Of a stretch of DNA of 12,403 nt, positions 1-5,525 are shown piece after piece. A model generated the notes under the pieces. That model was not told the origin of the DNA. It did not search any database and saw only the letters and a program-made list of their open reading frames with translations. Each line of letters opens with the position of its first letter. Position 1 is the first letter of the stretch. The stretch spans positions 1-12,403 of the forward strand of contig JAADIN010000093.1 of assembly GCA_013151315.1 (NCBI GenBank). The letters are read 5' to 3'. Position numbers and translations under genes: made by a program. Source of the DNA: Planctomycetota bacterium (lineage in GTDB: Bacteria; Planctomycetota; Planctomycetia; Pirellulales; Lacipirellulaceae).

Positions 1-1383
1 CTCTTTTTCGGAAACTCGCTGAGCAGCCCATGGGTACTCAGCCGATCATGCCCTTTTTCTAAAATCCGCTGGTCCTGCGAACCCACTAGCACTTGAGCCG
101 TGTAGTCAGCACCATACATTTGATCAAGCCGCACCATGCACGACAAAATTTTCTGCGCAACAACCAGCGGGTCGTCCACTTGATCGAGTTGGTCGAGGCA
201 AACATCGCAGGCATCGCACTCCTCTTGGTCGATCGACTGACCAAAATACTGCACCAGCGATTGATGTCGGCAGGTTGTCGAACTGCAAAACCGATCGATC
301 GCTTGCAGGGCCTCCATCGCCGCGTCGTTCGCCTCGCCCGACATGGCCATCAACCGTTTCCAGGTCCCAAAATCGCCGCCCCCATAAAACAGACAGCAAT
401 CGGCCTCGAGTCCATCGCGCCCGGCCACTTTCCTGCTGATAAGCCTCCAGCGATTTGGGCATCCCCGAGTGGATCACGAACCGCACATTCGATTTGTCGA
501 TCCCCATCCCAAAAGCCACGGTTGCAACAACAATGTTGATCCGCTCCTCAAGAAATGCCTCTTGGTTACTCATTCGTATTTTTGCAGACAAGCCCGCATG
601 ATAGGGCAAGGCCGAATGTCCCAACGCATTAAGTGCCTCGGCCGTCCGCTCGACCTCTTTACGAGAAATGCAGTAAACAATGCACTCGTTTTTGTGACGC
701 TCGATCACTTCCAGCATTTGATCCATGCCCCGCGCGCGCCGCTGGACCCGATAGTTGAGATTCGGCCGATCGAACGAGCCGACCAACATCTCCGGCTCAT
801 CAAGCCCAAGCTGCGCAGCAATATCATGCCGCACTCGCTCGGTCGCCGTCGCCGTATACGCATGAACGGCCACCCCAGGAAAACGCTGCTTGAGCGTCTG
901 AAGGCCCCGATATTCGGGCCGAAAATCGTGACCCCACGAGCTAATGCAATGCGCTTCGTCGATCGCCACCATCGAAACCGGTACACTGCCGAGCAAGTCG
1001 AGCATATTTTCGTTCAGCAAACTCTCGGGCGCCAAGTAAAGCAGTTTTAATGCGTCGCACCGCACCGCTTCAATGACCGTACTTCGCTCGGCCGCAGAAA
1101 GCGAGCTGTTGTAATAGGCGGCCGCAATGCCATTGGTACGCAGCGCGTCAACCTGATCTTTCATCAGCGAGATCAGCGGCGAGACCACCACCGCCAAGCC
1201 ATCGAGACAACAGGCAGGTGCCTGAAAGCAGAGCGACTTGCCGCCGCCAGTCGGCAGGATGACCACGGTATCGCGATCAGCAAGCACCGCCTCGATCGCT
1301 TCCTGCTGCAACGGCCGAAAACTATCGTAGCCCCAAAGCTGACTTACGGTTTCGCGAACGGCTTCGATCGTTATAGATGACAT
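1..1383 (-). pseudogene. recQ: RecQ-family ATP-dependent DNA helicase, frameshifted in motif VI, 3' end outside window
   Basis: RecQ enzymes are 3'-to-5' DNA helicases of recombination and fork repair. The first reading frame (1383 down to about 420) shows the family motifs in order: motif 0 (GYDSFRP, residues 18-24), Walker A TGGGKS (45-50), SPLISLMKDQV (68-78), DEAH (142-145) running into the RecQ aromatic loop CISSWGHDFRPEY (146-158), TATAT (177-181), and motif V VATVAFGMGID (286-296). The frame then breaks after QQESGRA (316-322), inside motif VI. The frame shifted by +1 resumes at once with RDGLEADCCLFY and stays open to base 3. It carries the family's zinc cysteines (TTCRHQ, then CDACDVC) and the start of an RQC winged helix (VAQKILSCMVRLDQMYG, RILEKGHDRLSTHG). 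The ATG start at 1383 gives a family-typical N terminus. As written, the ORF ends at 124 with a nonsense tail of about 97 residues. It is either a recent pseudogene or an assembly error; family assignment is near certain. Confidence 0.9.
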
Positions 1384-1514
1384 GGATCAACAAGGCCCGT
1401 GAGGAAAACTAACCGTGCGTACAGGCTAGCGAGATTCAGCGAACCGGGCAAGCGGCTCTCCGAGACGGTACTGTTTACGTCGAAGTTGGCAACGCGCACA
1501 ATACAGATTCAAGA

Positions 1515-1576
1515 GACCCGTTCACGGGCCAACCCCGCCGCAGGCGGTATTAGCCCCGTGCTTTAGCACGGGGTAC
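1515..1576. repeat. Left outer REP cluster (three hairpins)
   Basis: Three short stem-loops lie in a row: CCCGT/ACGGG around TC (1517-1528), CCGCC/GGCGG around GCA (1535-1547), and a perfect 9-bp stem CCCCGTGCT/AGCACGGGG with a TT loop (1554-1573). The segment 1544-1575 recurs inverted at 2178-2209. None is followed by a T-run, so they do not look like intrinsic terminators. They are best read as REP-type palindromes belonging to the adjacent transposase. Confidence 0.75.
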
Positions 1577-1599
1577 AAGAGAGCACCCGTTCCAGCAAA

Positions 1600-1637
1600 G
1601 GCCCGTTTACGGGTCTTCTCGCAGCGATGGCTTGAGC
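1600..1637. repeat. Left inner inverted repeat of the transposase element
   Basis: The 38-nt arm starts with GGCCCGTTTACGGGTC, which contains the stem CCCGT/ACGGG around TT, and ends in GGCTTGAGC. It matches the reverse complement of 2113-2150 at 33 of 38 positions, with the first 22 identical. It ends 27 bases before the transposase ATG, so an upstream TTG at 1632 falls inside the repeat and is unlikely to be the start. Confidence 0.8.
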
Positions 1638-1647
1638 CAAACAAACC

Positions 1648-1655
1648 AGGGGAGA
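1648..1655 (+). promoter_or_regulatory. Ribosome binding site that fixes the transposase start
   Basis: AGGGGAGA contains GGAG ending 10 bases before the ATG at 1665. This supports that ATG over the in-frame TTG at 1632. Confidence 0.6.
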
Positions 1656-1664
1656 TTGTCAGCC

Positions 1665-2102
1665 ATGTCTCGCAACTACTACTGCGAAATCAATTTCCAT
1701 ATTATCTGGCACACCAAAAACAGCTCGCCCCTGCTGACTCCGACTGTGGAGCCGGTCGTCTATCGAGCATTGCGTAAGCGTATCGTCGATACACCCGGCG
1801 CATTTGTCCATCAGATCGGCGGTATCGAAACGCATGTGCATATCGCCGTCTCGGTCCCTCCGACGCTAACTCCTAGCGAATGGATTGGACAGCTCAAGGG
1901 CGGCACGTCGCATGATGTTAATCAGCAGACCAGTACACACGACAAGGTACTCCAATGGCAGGCCGGCTATGGCATCGTCGGTTTTGGCACAAAAGACCTG
2001 CCGTGGGTGATTGCGTATATCAACAACCAACGAGAGCATCATACAAAGAACACCGCGATTGATCGACTAGAACAGATCACGCAGTTTGACGATCGATCGT
2101 AA
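1665..2102 (+). CDS. IS200/RAYT-like Y1 (HUH) transposase
   Basis: This 145-residue protein belongs to the IS200/REP-associated group of single-strand DNA transposases, which nick and join at hairpins by forming a 5'-phosphotyrosine. The metal-binding HUH pair is H57 and H59 in ETHVHIAV. The catalytic tyrosine is Y118 in VIAYINNQREHH, where the family pattern is Y-I-x-N-Q-x-x-H-H. The N-terminal INFHIIWHTKN and the WQAGYG block (about 100-106) also match the family core. All core residues are present, so it may be active, although the C terminus is shorter than in many relatives, which continue past the HH segment. The ATG at 1665 has a GGAG ribosome site, and the TTG at 1632 lies in the flanking repeat. 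The flanking hairpins are probably its substrates. The split between IS200 TnpA and RAYT rests on context rather than on the protein alone. Confidence 0.85.
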   Translation: MSRNYYCEINFHIIWHTKNSSPLLTPTVEPVVYRALRKRIVDTPGAFVHQIGGIETHVHIAVSVPPTLTPSEWIGQLKGGTSHDVNQQTSTHDKVLQWQAGYGIVGFGTKDLPWVIAYINNQREHHTKNTAIDRLEQITQFDDRS

Positions 2103-2112
2103 CTCTCCCATA

Positions 2113-2150
2113 GCTCAAGCCGCAGCAACGAGAAGACCCGTAAACGGGCC
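2113..2150. repeat. Right inner inverted repeat of the transposase element
   Basis: This is the inverted partner of 1600-1637. It begins GCTCAAGCC 10 bases after the transposase stop and ends AGACCCGTAAACGGGCC. The five mismatches to the left arm all lie in a 7-nt stretch near the end closest to the gene. The 22-nt part with the hairpin is identical. Confidence 0.8.
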
Positions 2151-2177
2151 TGCCGTTGAAACTGTGGCACGATCCGC

Positions 2178-2256
2178 TACCCCGGCATAAATGCCAGGGC
2201 TAATACCGCTGCGCGGGAAAATTGAGACCCGTTTACAAGATTTTCTCGCTGCGGTA
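2178..2256. repeat. Right outer REP cluster
   Basis: The hairpin CCCCGGCAT/ATGCCAGGG around AA (2180-2199) lies in a 32-nt unit that is the inverted, same-length counterpart of 1544-1575. The unit has identical flanks but a different stem sequence. At 2224-2256, GAGACCCGTTTAC followed by TTTTCTCGCTGCGG is a degraded copy of the left inner arm in direct orientation, with its 3' stem half lost. CTACCCCGGC at 2178-2187 recurs at 2260-2269, suggesting a partial tandem duplication of the cluster. Confidence 0.65.
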
Positions 2257-2532
2257 CATCTACCCCGGCCAAAAATTCGACTGGAATCTGCCCAACAAAA
2301 ACGCGACAATCGCCCCCGCACCTATTGATCCCAGCTCTTTGAAAACCCGAGTTCTGTCACCCAAAACGCGCGCTCGTGTTTTCGTGACAAAACACAGGAA
2401 ACACCACCTTGCCAAACACTGCGATTGCAACTCGAAATCGACCTGACTGTGCCGAGTTTCGTCCTTTTGGCCCAAAAAACCCTGGCAAAAAATATTCTGA
2501 CGGCAGCAAGAAAAACTGCTACAAAAAGCATC
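2257..2532. other. Non-coding spacer between the transposase element and the GTPase operon
   Basis: No convincing gene is visible. Short open frames on both strands here translate to cysteine- or basic-rich, low-complexity peptides that overlap repeats and have no ribosome site. The segment is richer in A and T than its surroundings toward the right (2470-2530), as expected for a promoter region. It also holds the hairpin listed separately. Confidence 0.6.
2355..2389. other. Long stem-loop, possible structured RNA or regulatory hairpin
   Basis: The outer stem TGTCAC/GTGACA (2355-2360 with 2384-2389) is joined through a small CC/C internal loop to the inner stem AAAACGCG/CGTGTTTT (2363-2370 with 2375-2382, one G-T pair). 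The loop is CGCT. That gives about 14 base pairs in 35 nt. Neither strand has a T-run after it, so it is not a classical terminator. It lies about 145 bases upstream of the likely GTPase promoter, and its function is unknown. Confidence 0.45.
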
Positions 2533-2538
2533 TATAAT
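2533..2538 (+). promoter_or_regulatory. Perfect -10 box (TATAAT) ahead of the GTPase operon
   Basis: TATAAT overlaps the first in-frame ATG (2537) of the following gene. If it works as a -10 element, transcription starts near 2545, and translation must begin at a later codon such as ATG 2588. No good -35 hexamer is visible 16-18 bases upstream (the sequence there is A-rich), so the call is tentative. Confidence 0.35.
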
Positions 2539-2587
2539 GGCGAGAAGGCCTGAACGCAAAGTGACACGCCCCCACCAAAAGTACCCC

Positions 2588-4159
2588 ATGCCCTGGATTC
2601 CCCGACGATTTGGTTTGCTGTTGCTAGTTTATCTGGCCGCGGTCGGCTATGCGCTCGTCGCATGGTTGCCGACGATCGTCGAGGGCTATCGCGATTTGGT
2701 CGAAGCCAACCCCAAACTGGCGACCGCCTATCTGTCGCTCGTCGGGCTCGGCGGAACGGTGCTCGCCGGGCTTTCGCTCTGGCTTCTGTGGCGACTCCTG
2801 AAAAACACCCTCGCCAAACAGCGGCGTCGTGAGCGGAGGGTAAAAAACCCTAGCGATATGTCGGCCGGGCAAAAGCAAAACGAACTTGCCGAGAATCTCT
2901 CGACCAGCCGGGCGTTTGTCGGCGATTCGAACGTCTCGCCCGAGTTGCGATCCGAAGTCGAGCGCAGCTTGCAATCGCTCGAAGAAAAACAGGAAGGCAG
3001 CCGCTTAGAAGTCGTCGCCTTTGGTACGATCTCGAGCGGCAAGTCGACGCTGCTCAACGCGCTGGCTGGTCGCGAAGCGTTTGCTGCCGACGTGGTCGGC
3101 GGAACGACTTCGATGCGCAGCGAAATCCCCTGGCCCGGCGACGACAGCGTCGTGCTGGTCGATACGCCCGGCTTGGCGGAAGTGCGCGGCGAGAGTCGTG
3201 CCGCAACCGCGGCCGAGGCCGCGAAAGATGCCGATCTCGTGCTACTGGTCGTCGACGGGCCGCTCAAAGATTACGAAGTCGATTTGGTCACCCGGCTGGC
3301 CGAAATGGAAAAGCGAATCATCGTTTGCCTGAACAAAGAAGATTGGTACGACGACCAGCAGCAAGAGGAACTCTCCACGCAAATCGCAAAGCAATTGCCC
3401 TCGATCACCCAGGCAGACGTCGTCGCAGTACGGGCCTGCGCAGTAAGCCGCTTGCGGTTTCGCATCGCCGCTGATGGCACCGAACGACAGGAACAACTCG
3501 AACACCCCCCCGACGTGCAGGCCCTAGCCCAGCGAATGATGCAGATCGTCGAGCACGACGGCCGCGAGCTCCTACTGGCCAACCTGCTATTACAGTCCCG
3601 CGGCCTGGTCGACGAAGCCAAACAGCGCGTCCGAGCCGTGCTCGACCGACGAGCCGAGGAAATCGTCAGCCGACACATGTGGGCAGCCGGCGGCGCAGCC
3701 GGCATCAACCCGATCCCCCTGCTCGACTTGGCCGGCGGCAGCGCGATCACCGTAAAAATGGTGCTCGATCTAGCACAGGTCTATCGCCAGCCAATCGACG
3801 CCGACACGGTCGTCAAAATGCTGGAGCAATTAGGCAAAAATCTCATTGCCATGGTCGGCGCAACTGCCGCTGCCCCGGCCGTGGCCAGCGGCATCGGTGC
3901 CCTCCTAAAGACCGTCCCCGGCATTGGCACGATCGCCGGCGGCCTCGTGCAGGGCGTTGTCCAAGCATTGGTCACCCGCTGGATCGGTAACGTCTTTATT
4001 GTTTATTTCCAACAGGAGATGAAAGCGCCGCCAACAGGGCTCGCCGAGTTGGCTCGCGACCAATGGCAAGAGCTTACCCGGCCTGCTTCGCTACGGAAGT
4101 TAATTCGACTCGGTCGTCATGAGTTAAGTCCCTCTCCAGAAGCCGAGGAATCTCAATGA
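2588..4159 (+). CDS. Membrane-anchored GTPase with DUF697-like C-terminal region
   Basis: This 523-residue protein has two N-terminal membrane segments (about residues 8-28 and 46-71), then a basic stretch (KQRRRERR). An Era/HSR1-type GTPase domain follows: P-loop GTISSGKS (146-153), switch I threonines in VVGGTT (about 173-174), DTPG (192-195) and NKED (249-252). The C-terminal part resembles DUF697, with GINPIPLLDLAGGSAITVKM around 373-392 and a glycine/alanine-rich hydrophobic stretch at about 422-465. All nucleotide-binding motifs are intact, so GTP hydrolysis is expected at the inner membrane; its partner or cargo is unknown. The ORF is open from ATG 2537, but that codon overlaps a TATAAT box and would place 17 charged residues before the signal anchor, so I prefer ATG 2588. 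Neither start has a clear Shine-Dalgarno sequence. The stop overlaps the next start (ATGA), which points to one operon with translational coupling. Confidence 0.85.
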   Translation: MPWIPRRFGLLLLVYLAAVGYALVAWLPTIVEGYRDLVEANPKLATAYLSLVGLGGTVLAGLSLWLLWRLLKNTLAKQRRRERRVKNPSDMSAGQKQNELAENLSTSRAFVGDSNVSPELRSEVERSLQSLEEKQEGSRLEVVAFGTISSGKSTLLNALAGREAFAADVVGGTTSMRSEIPWPGDDSVVLVDTPGLAEVRGESRAATAAEAAKDADLVLLVVDGPLKDYEVDLVTRLAEMEKRIIVCLNKEDWYDDQQQEELSTQIAKQLPSITQADVVAVRACAVSRLRFRIAADGTERQEQLEHPPDVQALAQRMMQIVEHDGRELLLANLLLQSRGLVDEAKQRVRAVLDRRAEEIVSRHMWAAGGAAGINPIPLLDLAGGSAITVKMVLDLAQVYRQPIDADTVVKMLEQLGKNLIAMVGATAAAPAVASGIGALLKTVPGIGTIAGGLVQGVVQALVTRWIGNVFIVYFQQEMKAPPTGLAELARDQWQELTRPASLRKLIRLGRHELSPSPEAEESQ

Positions 4160-5487
4160 TCGACGCCCCGCAACCACCTGACGACTACCGTAGCGCCCTC
4201 GACGCGGTGCATCACGCCATCTCGCAGTTCAAAGATTGCAGCGACGAAGAACGCCGCGAGCTTCAAAGCGACCTCGATGCCCTTGAACGAATGGCAGAAA
4301 AGCTCGAGGCAGGACGAATCGAGATCGTCGTTTTTGGCGAAATCAGCACCGGCAAATCGGCGCTCGTCAACGCGCTCGTCGGCGAAGAGCTCACGCAAGT
4401 CAACATCCAAGGCGGCTGGACCAAAGACCTTTGGCACGTGCCCTGGGACAATCTTGGCTATCGGGTCCCCGGTTTTGCCAACTCGCAGGTGGTGCTCGTC
4501 GACACACCTGGGCTCAACGAAGTCGATGGTGCCGGCCGAACGAAAATGGCTCGAACGGCTGCCGAGCAAGCCGATTTGGTGCTCTTCGTAACCGACTCGG
4601 ACCTCAACGAAACCGAATTCTCGGCTCTCGAAAACGCCAGCCACAAACCGATTCTTCTCGTGCTGAACAAAACCGACTTGTACCGCCCCGAAGAGGTCGA
4701 GCAGCTACTCGATTTGTTCCGCGGACCCCGCTTGGCCGGATTGGTCGACGCCGAAAATATCCTCGTCACGCAGGCCGATCCTCGTGAAGTGCAATACATC
4801 CTCGAATCACCAGACGGCAGCGAACGGACCGAATGGCGCAAACCAAAACCAAAAACCGAAGCGCTGACGGACCGAATATTAAAAGTGCTCGAGGCCGAGG
4901 GTCGGTCGCTGCTGGCGCTCAACGCTGCGATGTTTGCTGCCGACAAAAGCGATCGCATGGCAGCGCTGCGAGTTCAGTTGCGCGAAAAGACAGCTGCCAG
5001 TACGATCTGGAAATATGCCGTAACCAAATCGCTTGCGGTTTCGCTCAACCCACTACCCGCAATCGACGTGTTGGGCGGCACGGCCGTCGATGCCGCGATG
5101 ATCGTTTCATTGGGCCGCGTCTACGGCATCAGCATCACAACCTCCAATGCGCGATCGCTGGTGACCTCGATCCTCAAAGCGGCCGGTTGGGTCATGCTCA
5201 GCGAAGCGCTGGTGAGCTACGCCTCCTCCGCATTCAAAGCCTTAACCGCCGGCTACGGCAGCCTCGCCACGGCCCTACCGCAGGGAGCTGCGGCAGGTTA
5301 CGGCTCCTACATCGTTGGTCAAGCGGCCCGCTACTATTTCCAACACGGCGCAAGCTGGGGCAGCGAATCGCCCAAGCAAGTCGTCACCCAAATCCTAGAA
5401 AACACGGACAAGCAATCGGTGCTCGAAAAGTTGAAAGAGGAAATCAAGCGAAAGATTTCGCGGAACCCGTATGCGAAAGAGGGGTAA
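4156..5487 (+). CDS. Second GTPase with DUF697-like C-terminal region, coupled to the first
   Basis: This 443-residue paralogue of the preceding gene lacks N-terminal membrane segments. A charged, probably helical N terminus (1-50) leads into the GTPase domain: P-loop GEISTGKS (61-68), switch I GGWT with T89, DTPG (116-119) and NKTD (171-174). The C-terminal region has the same DUF697-like signature as its neighbour (SLNPLPAIDVLGG, about 296-308), followed by a glycine/alanine-rich hydrophobic section and a lysine-rich tail. The start is well supported: GAGGA ends 6 bases before the ATG, and the ATG overlaps the upstream TGA. Both G domains look competent, which fits a pair that forms a heterodimer or acts in sequence at the membrane; that is inference. 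Dynamin-like and Era-like families share these motifs, so the fold class is certain and the cellular role is not. Confidence 0.85.
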   Translation: MIDAPQPPDDYRSALDAVHHAISQFKDCSDEERRELQSDLDALERMAEKLEAGRIEIVVFGEISTGKSALVNALVGEELTQVNIQGGWTKDLWHVPWDNLGYRVPGFANSQVVLVDTPGLNEVDGAGRTKMARTAAEQADLVLFVTDSDLNETEFSALENASHKPILLVLNKTDLYRPEEVEQLLDLFRGPRLAGLVDAENILVTQADPREVQYILESPDGSERTEWRKPKPKTEALTDRILKVLEAEGRSLLALNAAMFAADKSDRMAALRVQLREKTAASTIWKYAVTKSLAVSLNPLPAIDVLGGTAVDAAMIVSLGRVYGISITTSNARSLVTSILKAAGWVMLSEALVSYASSAFKALTAGYGSLATALPQGAAAGYGSYIVGQAARYYFQHGASWGSESPKQVVTQILENTDKQSVLEKLKEEIKRKISRNPYAKEG

Positions 5488-5498
5488 CAAAGGACTCT

Positions 5499-5521
5499 GC
5501 CGCTCGCTTCATGAAAGCGGC
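5499..5521. terminator. Possible bidirectional terminator hairpin between convergent genes
   Basis: GCCGCT (5499-5504) pairs with AGCGGC (5516-5521) in the 38-nt gap between the GTPase operon and the convergent large gene. The loop is 11 nt, or an alternative inner stem CGCTT/AAGCG can form. There is no T-run on either side, so the call rests mainly on position. Confidence 0.3.
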
Positions 5522-5525
5522 ATGA

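Larger units (their letters stand above)
1515..2256 (+). mobile_element. REPtron-like element: IS200-like transposase gene between inverted REP hairpin clusters
   Basis: A single small Y1 transposase gene sits between two clusters of short palindromes that are inverted copies of each other. The inner arms are 1600-1637 and 2113-2150 (38 nt each, 33 identical after inversion). The outer arms are 1544-1575 and 2178-2209 (32 nt each, first 13 and last 6 positions identical). Further degenerate copies lie at 1515-1530 and 2224-2256. Classical IS200/IS605 elements have subterminal hairpins but no terminal inverted repeats, whereas a transposase gene bracketed by inverted REP copies is the arrangement described for REP-associated tyrosine transposases (RAYTs). 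The outer boundaries are my estimate from where the repeats stop. No target duplication is expected for this family, so none was sought as proof. Confidence 0.7.

Noticed and set aside
411..426. Programmed ribosomal frameshift in recQ
   Set aside because: No slippery heptamer or stimulatory structure is evident, and a +1 slip would yield GRRDG rather than the GRAGRDG motif. A 5-nt loss explains the data better.
93..539. Plus-strand open frame opposite recQ
   Set aside because: It lies wholly antisense to the RecQ coding region, where the minus strand shows clear family motifs and the plus-strand translation shows none.
1632..1664. TTG start extending the transposase by 11 residues
   Set aside because: The codon lies within the inverted repeat, and the ATG at 1665 has a good ribosome site.
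1515..2270. Repeat clusters as a CRISPR array
   Set aside because: The repeats are inverted, irregularly spaced palindromes without uniform spacers, and no cas gene is present.
2260..2589. Minus-strand frame of 109 residues in the spacer
   Set aside because: It is Cys/Phe-rich with no domain, crosses the REP remnant, the hairpin and the likely promoter, and has no ribosome site.
2728..3267. Long minus-strand Ser/Arg-rich frame opposite the first GTPase
   Set aside because: It is an antisense shadow of a high-GC gene. The plus strand carries the intact P-loop, DTPG and NKED motifs.
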